Source of the DNA: JBHHYU01 sp046757725
GTDB lineage: Bacteria > Desulfobacterota > Binatia > UBA9968
DNA length: 64,000 nt
NCBI GenBank assembly: GCA_046757725.1
Contig: JBHHYU010000002.1
Location: 39,885-103,884, forward strand
Direction: 5' to 3'
The position numbers and the translations under genes are program-made. Shown here one piece after another: positions 32,592 to 40,736 of the stretch. Position 1 is the stretch's first letter, and every line of letters begins with the position of its first letter. Below the pieces are notes generated by a model. The model was not told where the DNA came from. It saw only the letters and a list, made by a program, of their open reading frames with translations, and did no database searches.

Positions 32592-33596
32592 GTGGCCCAG
32601 GGGGCCCCCTCCATTTCTAGAGAGCTTCACTGGGCCGTGACAAAGAAAAAGTTTGAGCTCGCCCTGGAGAGACTCCACCTGAAGGAGAAACGCCGGCGGC
32701 CCCCTGTCATCCTCAGTCATGGTTTTCTGCTCAATAGCCGATTCATGGATCTCGATGAAGAACATAGCCTGGCCGCATACCTGGCGAAGGAGGGATTTGA
32801 CGTGTGGAATCTCTCGCTTCGGGGGACCGGCCGCAGCCTTAACCCCCTTAAAGGAGGCCCGAAGAATTGGTCGTTGGATGACATAATCAATGACGATCTA
32901 TCCGAAGTGATCCGCTATGTCCAAAAGGAAAGCGGCAACTCCAGAGTTGGTTGGGTGGGGTTTGAGCTAGGGGGGCTGCTCTCCTACGGCTACCTTGAAA
33001 AGAAGCGTCCACGGGGGATCTCCGCTTTGGTGACCCTGGGTGCGCCGGCTACATTCAGCCGCTCCGAACAAAAGCCGTTGAAGCATCTCCTCAGGTTGGA
33101 GGAGAATCCTACTTTCAAGAGGGTATTTCTTTACCTGGATGGGCCATTTCTCGGCCGTCTGTTGATTCCGCTGGTGCCCAAGATCAGGAAACTGTTTTAT
33201 AACCCTGAGAATATGGATGAGGGAGTCAGGACAGAGGTCCTAGAGACCGCCCTTGCACCTATCAATCCGGGGGTTCTAGATCATCTTCTCATGATGATTC
33301 GGAGAGGCGAGTTTGTCTCCGCCGATGGAAAGTTCAGCTACCGAAGGAATCTTTCTAGAGTTCATGTCCCGGTTCTTTTAATCGGCGGCAAACAAGATTC
33401 ACTGGCTCCCCCAGGTGCCCTCCGTTCTACATATCGTGCCCTGGGATCAAAAGACCGGATGCTTAGAATCTTTGGCTCCCAGCGTAAAGGTTCAGCGGAC
33501 TACGGCCATTTGGACCTCATTCTGGGTAAGAACTCTAAGCAGGAGGTCTATCCGGTGATTGGGCGATGGCTTAAACGGAGAGTTGGCCGAAGGTGA
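32592..33596 (+). CDS. Alpha/beta hydrolase-fold protein with Glu in the nucleophile position
   Basis: The GTG-started frame gives 334 residues of alpha/beta hydrolase fold: ILSHGFLLNSRFMD (oxyanion region), LSLRGTGRS, and an elbow that reads GFELGG with E125 where Ser is expected (codon GAG). An acid occurs in GGKQDSLAPP and a His in ADYGHLDLILG. The Glu may make it catalytically different or inactive. GTG 32592 lacks a ribosome site and the preceding in-frame sequence encodes a lipoprotein-type signal, so the real gene likely begins near 32518 with a frameshift (error or mutation). It overlaps the next gene by 4 nt (GTGA). Confidence 0.75.
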   Translation: MAQGAPSISRELHWAVTKKKFELALERLHLKEKRRRPPVILSHGFLLNSRFMDLDEEHSLAAYLAKEGFDVWNLSLRGTGRSLNPLKGGPKNWSLDDIINDDLSEVIRYVQKESGNSRVGWVGFELGGLLSYGYLEKKRPRGISALVTLGAPATFSRSEQKPLKHLLRLEENPTFKRVFLYLDGPFLGRLLIPLVPKIRKLFYNPENMDEGVRTEVLETALAPINPGVLDHLLMMIRRGEFVSADGKFSYRRNLSRVHVPVLLIGGKQDSLAPPGALRSTYRALGSKDRMLRIFGSQRKGSADYGHLDLILGKNSKQEVYPVIGRWLKRRVGRR

Positions 33597-35389
33597 CTGG
33601 GCAAGACCATCCTTCCCGTCTGCTCTATCGTAGTTGCCTCCTTGGCATTTTCTTGGGTTTCATGGCCACGGTCTATTTTATTGGCGGGCTGGATGGCCAA
33701 CTAGGGAATCCGTTCCTGAATCTTGCGAGCGCATTTGTCGTATTCTCGGCGGCAGTGTTTTTTCTTTATACCCTTTTTGTTTTGTTTCCCCACAAGAGTC
33801 GGCTAGGGCTTCTTGTCTGGTTCTTGATCTTATTGGTCTTGCTGACTGAAATTGTTCTTGGGCTGGTCCCACCTGCGGCACGCGACGAGCTGACGCATCA
33901 CCTAGCTCTTCCCAAGCTTTACGTGAAGTCCGGTAAGATCTTCGAAGTTCCCTTTGCCCCGTATTCCTATTATCCGATGCTCCTTGACATGCTCTACATC
34001 CCGTTCGTGAAGTGGGGCTGGGACTCGGTTCCAAAGCTGATCCACGGCCTTTTCGGGTTTTTCACCGGACTCTTGATTTATGCCTATTTGACGCGGCGGC
34101 TCCACCCGGTGTATGGCTTGTTGGGTCTTCTCTCTTTTGTCTCTACACCCATTGTGCTCAAGCTTGGGAATCTGGCCTACGTGGATCTCGGGATGACTTT
34201 CTTTGCCACGGCCTCTTTGCTGTGTCTCTTACGGTGGGTGGAAGACTTGCCCGCTAGACGGTGGCTGATTCTCTCAGGTCTTTCAGCAGGATTTTGCGTT
34301 GCTACTAAACCTAACGGGTTTTTGGTTTTTTTGCTTTTGTCTTTGTTTATAATTTTCATCGTGGCGAGGAAAAGCCAGGAGAGATTCCGTGCGCCGGGTG
34401 GTTGGGCCGCTGTTTTTATTCTCCTGGCTCTTGTCCCGTTCACCCCTTGGCTTGTCAAAAACATGTTCCAGACTGGAAACCCCCTTTTCCCATTTTTTGG
34501 TGATCTTTTCAGGGCTACGGCGGGTAGCGGCGCACTCCTACGTAACGTTATAGGAACGGGAGGTCTGGGGATATTCACGGAGCGCGAGATGCTATATGGA
34601 GAGAATGGGTGGGAAATAGCTACTCTGCCTTTCCGTATCTTTTTTACCGGTCAAGATGATAACCCCCAGTATTTTGATGGGGTCCTTAATCCTTTCTTGA
34701 TTTTGTTTCTTCCTTGGGCATTCAAAGGCAAGTGGGGCGAAGAGAAGAGAGTCCTCCTAGCCTTCAGTCTTCTTTATCTTCTTTACGCCCTTTTTCTCAC
34801 CGGGCTTCGCATTCGCTATGTCCTGCCTATGGTGCCTCCGTTGGTGATCCTCATGGTTTATGGGATTCACAATATCTATTTAAGAATAGTGCATCCGTCG
34901 ATTCTTTTTGCGGTGGTCGCTTTGCTTTTGACATTCAATGGAAGCTATCTTCTAAACTACTTTCAAGTGGTTTCCCCGCTCGATTACCTACAAGGTAGAG
35001 AAAGCAGACAGGCCTACCTTACTCGGATGCTGTCTGACTATCCGGCTGTTCAATACGTCAATGAAAAATTGCCCCCGGGAGCGAGAATTTATCTTCTCTT
35101 CATGGGAAGACGGACGTATTATTACGAGCGGGAGACTATTCACGATGGGGGGGATAATCCGTGGTTGCTTTTGAGCATGATTCAGAGCGCTCCGGAGGCA
35201 AAGGAACTTAGGGCGACATTTATGCATAGGCATTTCACGCATCTTGTGGTGCGGGACGATCTACTGAGGAGATTCCTCGCAAACAACCTTGATGCCGAAA
35301 AGTTGCGGCTCTGGAATGACTTTACCAACTGTTACCTTGAAAGGCTTTTTGAGGCACAGGACTATTCCGTTTATCGGATTCATGGCTGA
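33593..35389 (+). CDS. GT-C type membrane glycosyltransferase
   Basis: A 598-residue protein with 11-13 membrane helices and a soluble C-terminal part (about 480-598). After early helices comes VPPAARDELTHHLALPKLYVKSGKI, an acidic-plus-His loop placed as in GT39/GT83 enzymes, and APYSYYPMLLDMLY. It probably transfers a sugar from a polyprenyl-phosphate donor on the periplasmic side. GTG 33593 overlaps the hydrolase stop by 4 nt, and its own stop overlaps the next GT2 gene by 8 nt, so all three are coupled. Confidence 0.78.
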   Translation: MTGQDHPSRLLYRSCLLGIFLGFMATVYFIGGLDGQLGNPFLNLASAFVVFSAAVFFLYTLFVLFPHKSRLGLLVWFLILLVLLTEIVLGLVPPAARDELTHHLALPKLYVKSGKIFEVPFAPYSYYPMLLDMLYIPFVKWGWDSVPKLIHGLFGFFTGLLIYAYLTRRLHPVYGLLGLLSFVSTPIVLKLGNLAYVDLGMTFFATASLLCLLRWVEDLPARRWLILSGLSAGFCVATKPNGFLVFLLLSLFIIFIVARKSQERFRAPGGWAAVFILLALVPFTPWLVKNMFQTGNPLFPFFGDLFRATAGSGALLRNVIGTGGLGIFTEREMLYGENGWEIATLPFRIFFTGQDDNPQYFDGVLNPFLILFLPWAFKGKWGEEKRVLLAFSLLYLLYALFLTGLRIRYVLPMVPPLVILMVYGIHNIYLRIVHPSILFAVVALLLTFNGSYLLNYFQVVSPLDYLQGRESRQAYLTRMLSDYPAVQYVNEKLPPGARIYLLFMGRRTYYYERETIHDGGDNPWLLLSMIQSAPEAKELRATFMHRHFTHLVVRDDLLRRFLANNLDAEKLRLWNDFTNCYLERLFEAQDYSVYRIHG

Positions 35390-36281
35390 TCACTGCGAAG
35401 TCTCTGTCATTATTCCCACCCTTAATGAGGCTCAATCACTGGGGTCTTTGTTAAATGGGCTGAAGGCCTTGGAGTTGAATGATTACGAGATTATTGTAGT
35501 GGACGACGGATCCACTGACGAAAGTGCCGAGATTGCCAGGAGACACGGAGCAAAGGTAATACGACACCCCTACAATATCGGAAACGGAGCCGCCATTAAG
35601 AGTGGAATAAGGGCTGCACGTGGAAAACTACTCGTTTTAATGGACGGAGACGGACAACATCGACCTGAGGATATCCCTAAGCTTTTAAATGCGTCCGAGC
35701 AGTATCATATGGTGGTGGGGGCGCGGGCCAAAGGGTCAAGACTGAGGTTTCATCGCTACGTCGCGAATCTCGTTTACAACAGTTTCGCTTCCTATGTCGC
35801 GAAGTTTAGAGTAGAGGATCTCACTTCAGGTTTCCGTGTCCTTTCGCGCAAGGATGGCCTGAGATTCATTGATCTGCTCCCCAATACCTTCTCTTATCCG
35901 TCAACCTTGACTTTGGCTTTTCTGCGGTCCGGCCTCACGGTCAAATACGTTCCGATTCAGACCCTTTATCGAAGCGGCCAGAGTAAAATCAGCCTGATTA
36001 CGGATGGCATTCGGTTTCTCCTGATCATCACTAAAATCGCCACTCTTTTTTCGCCCTTGCGAGTATTTCTCCCCGTGAGTGCTTCTTTCCTCATCTCGGG
36101 AATCGGTTATTATCTTTATACCTACGTTACCGAGAATCGCTTTACCAATATGGCTGTGTTTCTTTTAACGACAGCGGTCGTTATTTTCATGCTGGGTCTG
36201 GTTTCTGAGCAGATTGCCCTTTTGAGAATGGAGGGACGATCCCCAATGCTCCCTTGGAAGGTCAACGATGATGATGAGTGA
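35382..36281 (+). CDS. GT2 glycosyltransferase, DPM1-like, with C-terminal membrane helices
   Basis: A 299-residue family-2 transferase. It has SVIIPTLNEAQSLGSLL, IIVVDDGSTDESAEIA, VLMDGDGQHRPEDIPKLL (catalytic DxD-like) and LTSGFRVLSRKDG, matching dolichyl/undecaprenyl-phosphate mannose synthases. The last 75 residues form two membrane helices. ATG 35382 is inside the end of the GT-C gene; longer frames upstream are not family-like. It probably makes the lipid-linked donor for that GT-C enzyme. Confidence 0.87.
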   Translation: MADHCEVSVIIPTLNEAQSLGSLLNGLKALELNDYEIIVVDDGSTDESAEIARRHGAKVIRHPYNIGNGAAIKSGIRAARGKLLVLMDGDGQHRPEDIPKLLNASEQYHMVVGARAKGSRLRFHRYVANLVYNSFASYVAKFRVEDLTSGFRVLSRKDGLRFIDLLPNTFSYPSTLTLAFLRSGLTVKYVPIQTLYRSGQSKISLITDGIRFLLIITKIATLFSPLRVFLPVSASFLISGIGYYLYTYVTENRFTNMAVFLLTTAVVIFMLGLVSEQIALLRMEGRSPMLPWKVNDDDE

Positions 36282-36320
36282 TCTTTTCTCAGGTCCAGTC
36301 TTTCATAAATACGGCTTTCT

Positions 36321-37538
36321 TTAGATTATTTTGCGGTAGAGTGCTTCGAAATCCGCGGCAATGGTTTGCCAGCTGTAATCCTCTCTGACTTTGGCAAAAG
36401 CGTTTTCCGCTAGCCGTACGCGAAGGGTTGGATTCCGTAATAACCTCTCCATAGCAGCGGCAAGTTCTGTGGGATTGTGGGGTTCAACCAGCAATCCTGT
36501 ACGGCCATCTGCAACAACCTCGCTGATCCCCCCGACACGGGTTGCCACTACGCATAGCCGGGCGGCAAAGGCTTCTAACAGCACCACCCCTTGCCCTTCC
36601 GTGTCTCCTCCTTCGGCTTCAATCGAGGGAGCAACAAACAGATCTGCAGCAGCATAAAATTTCGGTAAGGACTGATTGCTTTCCCCCCCCCAGAAGTAAA
36701 CTTTATTGGTTATACCCAGGTCCTCGGCATATTGGTGTAGTTTCGTGTAGTAGGCACCGTCTCCAACTACCCACAAGGTCGTTCTGGCACGTAATTCGGG
36801 CGGAAGGAGTGAAAAAGCCTTCAATAGGTCGTGGCCTCCCTTTTTCTCGACTAAGCGGCCGACGAATAGTACCACGGTTTCATTCTCCGACAATCGGCGA
36901 CGCAGGGTGGTCCGCTCCCCACTGGAGAATTGGTCGACGTCCACACCCATAGGAATGATGCAGGGTGTGGGAAGGAAAGCAGTCGGTCCGAAGGCGTCGG
37001 ATGTAGCCCGGGTGTTTGAAGTCCAGGCGTTGCTTCTGGCAAGGACAAGCCGTTTTAGCCACCCTATCAGCTTTCCCCGGAAGACGAACGCGTCACCGCC
37101 ATGGGCAGTGGTGAGGACGGCAATCTTGAAGAAGCGTTTAGCGAATACGGCAACGAGACCTTGAGGAAGCACCCAGTGTGCGTGGATCAAATCGGGCCGC
37201 TCCTTTCGAATCAAAGCGAGCAATGAGAAAGTCATCGATATCAGAAAGAATGGAACTTGAATCCAGAGCCATGGCTTGTGTCGAAGATTGGACAGTATTC
37301 CAGAACCGTAAGCTAATTGTTGTAGCCTCGGTAAGAAGTAACGGAAACGGTGGGTGGTAACTTCTTCTTCGAGAAACGTGCCTCCCTGCTTATCTGCAGG
37401 GGCTAAGACATGGACACGATGACCGCGTCGGGTTAGGCTTTCAGCGAGATAACGTAGAAAAGTGGAAGCTGTATCCTCCCGGGTCCGTGGATAGCTGGAG
37501 ACCAACATCAAAATTCTTAGTGGCTTAGACAGGGTCAT
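36321..37538 (-). CDS. GT4 glycosyltransferase
   Basis: A 405-residue GT-B retaining transferase (GT4). The N-terminal acceptor domain shows LVSSYPRTREDTASTFLRYLAE and HAHWVLPQG; the C-terminal nucleotide-sugar domain shows VVLFVGRLVEKKGGHDLL near 230 and the E-x7-E motif GDTEGQGVVLLEAFAARLCVVAT near 315. Function: sugar addition to a surface glycan on the cytoplasmic side. Its ATG overlaps the preceding GT4 gene by 14 nt. It is last of a three-gene minus-strand unit and converges with the DPM1-like gene. Confidence 0.87.
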   Translation of the reverse strand: MTLSKPLRILMLVSSYPRTREDTASTFLRYLAESLTRRGHRVHVLAPADKQGGTFLEEEVTTHRFRYFLPRLQQLAYGSGILSNLRHKPWLWIQVPFFLISMTFSLLALIRKERPDLIHAHWVLPQGLVAVFAKRFFKIAVLTTAHGGDAFVFRGKLIGWLKRLVLARSNAWTSNTRATSDAFGPTAFLPTPCIIPMGVDVDQFSSGERTTLRRRLSENETVVLFVGRLVEKKGGHDLLKAFSLLPPELRARTTLWVVGDGAYYTKLHQYAEDLGITNKVYFWGGESNQSLPKFYAAADLFVAPSIEAEGGDTEGQGVVLLEAFAARLCVVATRVGGISEVVADGRTGLLVEPHNPTELAAAMERLLRNPTLRVRLAENAFAKVREDYSWQTIAADFEALYRKII

Positions 37539-38658
37539 GCCGCTGTTTTAAAGTCTGGGCAAGAAACGCTTCCAACTGTTTAGCCGTGTCAGACCAGCTC
37601 GGGACCTTGAAGTCAAGCAAGGTAGGTTTGGTTAACTGATTACGTATGGCATTGGCGCAGCTTTGAGCATTGTCCGGTTCAAATAGGCATTGAGGGTGAT
37701 GCTCCAAAAGATCTTCCATCATGCCGACTGCTGCCGCAACGAGAGGAACACGGCAGGCCATGATCTCATATGCCTTTTGTGGGAAGCAATAGCGCCCGAA
37801 TGGTGAATCACGGTTGCAAATAACGGCCACATTGAGTGCATTAATCAAGAACGGGACTGTCTCCAAAGGCAAAATTCCAAAGTCATGAACCCGCGGACCA
37901 GTTGGTATCCGACTGCGAAAGTCCCTCGGCCCGGCGATGGCCAGGTGAAGGTTGACGTTTTTGGCTGCAAGGAGCTCAAATCCACGAAATAGGGCATTGA
38001 TGCCACGTTCGCGGTACAGTGCGCCTGCTGTGCCGATTATCTGTGCGTTTGTAGGAAGTCCAAGACTTTTTCTACAGGTCTTTTGCAATCGGGCATAAAA
38101 GAGATCTGTCCGAGCAGCGTTTTCTAATACCATGGTCGGCCCGGTGCGACGATAATTCCGAGATACCCGTTCAGCCAGCCGCCTACTCGCGCAGGTAACG
38201 CCGTCTGCAGCATTAACTGCTCTCTTGAAAAGTGGCAAAATCCCAGGAAGCCGAGTGATTTTGAAGCTTTCAAAATTGTCATAAAGATCAAGCACACATT
38301 TAGTGCCAAGTCGATTTCCCAGCCATACCCCGAATATGGCGTGAAAGCTGTCCGAACAGGCCCAGATGATATCGGGCCTAAACTCCCTTGCCAGTTGGTT
38401 GACCTGTAAAAAAAAATTGACCAGCCCGGGAATAATCAGCTTCCCAAGATTTAGGGAATGCCAGATTACATGGACGTTTGAGGAAGGATCTCCATCGGTG
38501 GTAGTTCCATTCACTCTCGGGCGGTAGCTCAGGCAGATACCGCTGACCTCGTGAGCGAGTTGGGCAAGCCCAAGGGGTATTTCACGCAAACGTCCGAAGC
38601 GGTCATTAAGGAGATCTTTTCCTGTATATTGGCGCTTCGTTAGGACGAGGATCTTCAT
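37525..38658 (-). CDS. GT4-like glycosyltransferase
   Basis: A 377-residue GT-B fold protein. It begins MKILVLTKRQYTGKDLLNDRFG and has the IGTAGALYRERGINALFRGFELL nucleotide-sugar domain start near 205 and FGRYCFPQKAYEIMACRVPLVAA near 290, a K-x2-E form of the GT4 signature. It overlaps both neighbours (4 nt with GT2, 14 nt with GT4), so the three are translated together. The donor and acceptor are unknown. Confidence 0.8.
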   Translation of the reverse strand: MKILVLTKRQYTGKDLLNDRFGRLREIPLGLAQLAHEVSGICLSYRPRVNGTTTDGDPSSNVHVIWHSLNLGKLIIPGLVNFFLQVNQLAREFRPDIIWACSDSFHAIFGVWLGNRLGTKCVLDLYDNFESFKITRLPGILPLFKRAVNAADGVTCASRRLAERVSRNYRRTGPTMVLENAARTDLFYARLQKTCRKSLGLPTNAQIIGTAGALYRERGINALFRGFELLAAKNVNLHLAIAGPRDFRSRIPTGPRVHDFGILPLETVPFLINALNVAVICNRDSPFGRYCFPQKAYEIMACRVPLVAAAVGMMEDLLEHHPQCLFEPDNAQSCANAIRNQLTKPTLLDFKVPSWSDTAKQLEAFLAQTLKQRHDPV

Positions 38659-39572
38659 GTTTCATGTTGTCGCTGTGCCCACTTTTTACTGAGCGAATGG
38701 AAGGCAGTTGTTGGAAGGATCCACCTTGCTGAGATCAGAGAAAACATTCGAATGTAGTCATAAAGCCATGTTTTAAAGAAATACCAGACACCTCGGCGAT
38801 GCCGCCATAGAAAGTATGTCCGGGAGCTAATCTGAAACACGGATTTTCGAGAAAACAATAATTTGCAAATGCCCACGGGTCCCAGGCGACGATCATAGGG
38901 GTTAACGCCGGTTTTGCTGCGATCGTTCAGTACCACGGCATTGAGCGTGACGTGCAAACGATAGCCGGCTTTAACGGCTCGTAAGGCAAGATCATCATCG
39001 GCGAAGAGAGAAGGAAAAGCCGATTCATCGAAGAGGCCTACTGTGTTGAAAACAGTTATGGGAAAAAGGGTGCACATGCCAAGCAACAACTCTACTTCAC
39101 GTATCCCCGTATCGAGAGTTGATAACGGTACATCATGATCCAGATAGTAAAAACGGTCAGTCTGTTTTGCACGCATGCGCCCAGCGAAAAATAGCGTATC
39201 TGGTCGGTCGAGGTAGCAGCATACCGCTGATATAATACTATGCGGGTACAGATGAGCGGCATTAGCAAGGGCGACAAACAAACCCGGAGTGGCAACATTG
39301 TCATCATTGTACGTGAGCACATGGCGGCAACCCAATTTCCTCGCCTGGTGGACGCCTCGGTTGGTTGCTGCAGCCCACCACATGGTAGAGTCGCCCTGAA
39401 CAAGTATGACTTGGGGGAATCGCTTCCTGATCGTCTCTATGGTGCCATCAGAGGAGCCCGAGTCAACGACAATCACATAGTGATCCGTAGGCAATGTCTC
39501 AAAAACGCTCTTTAGAGCGGATGAGATTGTTTCCCGACGATTAAAGGTTGGTATGACGAGTGCAGTGGTCAC
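38655..39572 (-). CDS. GT2 glycosyltransferase, rhamnosyltransferase-like
   Basis: A 305-residue family-2 inverting transferase: LVIPTFNRRETISSALKSV, VIVVDSGSSDGTIETI, VLTYNDDNVATPGLF (DD metal-binding region), and FPSLFADDDLALRAVKAGYRL (catalytic acid). This arrangement is common in rhamnosyl- and galactofuranosyltransferases of O-antigen loci. Start GTG 39570-39572, with no good ribosome site. First gene of the minus-strand unit, divergent from wzm. Confidence 0.85.
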   Translation of the reverse strand: MTTALVIPTFNRRETISSALKSVFETLPTDHYVIVVDSGSSDGTIETIRKRFPQVILVQGDSTMWWAAATNRGVHQARKLGCRHVLTYNDDNVATPGLFVALANAAHLYPHSIISAVCCYLDRPDTLFFAGRMRAKQTDRFYYLDHDVPLSTLDTGIREVELLLGMCTLFPITVFNTVGLFDESAFPSLFADDDLALRAVKAGYRLHVTLNAVVLNDRSKTGVNPYDRRLGPVGICKLLFSRKSVFQISSRTYFLWRHRRGVWYFFKTWLYDYIRMFSLISARWILPTTAFHSLSKKWAQRQHET

Positions 39573-39908
39573 GAGGTTATGTTAACACGAGAAGGGAATT
39601 CCTTAAAATCAACCAGGTATCAAGTCGGCGGTCAGCAAATCAAATGAGCGTTGTGACGACAAAGGCAATCGGCCCAGATGGATCTGTTGACCAACGGTAG
39701 AAAACTTGCACAGGAATTGTTAATCTCCAAAGAAGAGAAAATGTCAGAGATCATCCCGAAATGCATTCCAGAGTTAAGGAGACGAATGGTCTCGGGCTTA
39801 CCCTTAAACTGTAATGCATCCCCGGTTCTTGCTGCCAACAAGCGGGATCAAGACCAAGCACAGACTAGGTCAACGTGAAAGAAAGGAATAAACTGAGGGG
39901 GTGAGAAG
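39573..39908. other. Intergenic region between divergent glycan operons
   Basis: 336 nt between the minus-strand GT2 unit and the plus-strand wzm locus; promoters for both must lie here. I could not assign a convincing -35/-10 pair, and no JUMPstart/ops element was found. GGGGGTGAG near its end serves as the wzm ribosome site. Confidence 0.4.
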
Positions 39909-40733
39909 CTGCACCCATTCGCTCTAGATATCCGTCCGGCATCAGGTTGGGTACCGCTCAACCCACGCGACTTGTGGGAGTACCGAGAGCTACTATACTT
40001 TTTGACCTGGCGCGACATCAAGGTGCGCTACAAACAGACCGTACTGGGGATCGCCTGGGCGGTCATTCAGCCACTTTTCCTGATGTTGATCTTTACCATT
40101 TTTTTTGGGCGGCTGGCCCGGATCCCCTCCGACGGGATGCCTTACCCTATTTTTGCCTATACGGCTTTACTTCCGTGGCAGCTCTTCTCTCGGGCACTGA
40201 CGGACGCCAGCACGAGCTTGGTCGCGAGCGAGCGACTCATCACCAAAATCTATTTTCCCCGGCTTCTAGTTCCAACGTCGGCGGTTTTAGCCAGCCTTGT
40301 GGACTTTGCCATTGCCTTGGTTTTACTGCTCGGCATGATGGTCTTTTATGGTATGGTTCCCACGATGGCGTTAATAGCACTGCCTTTGTTTATCCTGTTT
40401 GCTTTGATGACGGCCTTGGGCATGAGCTTCTGGCTCTCCGCGCTGAATGCCCAATACCGCGATATTCGCTATGTTCTTCCGTTTCTCACTCAGGTTTGGT
40501 TTTTTGTAACACCAGTGGTCTATCCGGCCAGCATGGTGCCGGAGGCTTGGCGTTTCCTCTACGGTATCAATCCCATGACCGGTGTGGTGGAGGGATTTCG
40601 TTGGGCCTTGCTCGGTAACACCGAGGGCCCTGACGCCACCTTGGCAGTGTCATTTACCGTCGTCTTGGCTGTTTTCATAGGTAGCCTGTATTACTTTACC
40701 CGAGTGGAAGAAACTCTTGCAGATGTGATCTGA
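39909..40733 (+). CDS. wzm: ABC-2 type polysaccharide export permease Wzm
   Basis: A 274-residue permease of ABC-transporter-dependent O-antigen/capsule export (TagG/Wzm/KpsM-type). It has six membrane helices and the family's N-terminal block LWEYRELLYFLTWRDIKVRYKQTVLGIAWAVIQP. The shortest frame begins at TTG 39972, inside that block. In-frame codons back to 39909 read as a normal Wzm N terminus (GWVPLNPRDLWEY), and the only candidate start there is CTG 39909, preceded by a strong GGGGGTGAG site. I therefore propose a CTG start. wzt follows after 3 nt. Confidence 0.88.
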   Translation: MHPFALDIRPASGWVPLNPRDLWEYRELLYFLTWRDIKVRYKQTVLGIAWAVIQPLFLMLIFTIFFGRLARIPSDGMPYPIFAYTALLPWQLFSRALTDASTSLVASERLITKIYFPRLLVPTSAVLASLVDFAIALVLLLGMMVFYGMVPTMALIALPLFILFALMTALGMSFWLSALNAQYRDIRYVLPFLTQVWFFVTPVVYPASMVPEAWRFLYGINPMTGVVEGFRWALLGNTEGPDATLAVSFTVVLAVFIGSLYYFTRVEETLADVI

Positions 40734-40736
40734 GCC

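Noticed and set aside
39573..39908. JUMPstart/ops element ahead of the wzm locus
   Set aside because: No GGCGGTAG-type sequence is present; only an unrelated ACGGTAGA occurs.
39947..40618. 223-codon plus-strand frame overlapping wzm
   Set aside because: Shifted reading of wzm; composition is Gly/Leu/Cys-rich with no motif, whereas the wzm frame is clearly conserved.
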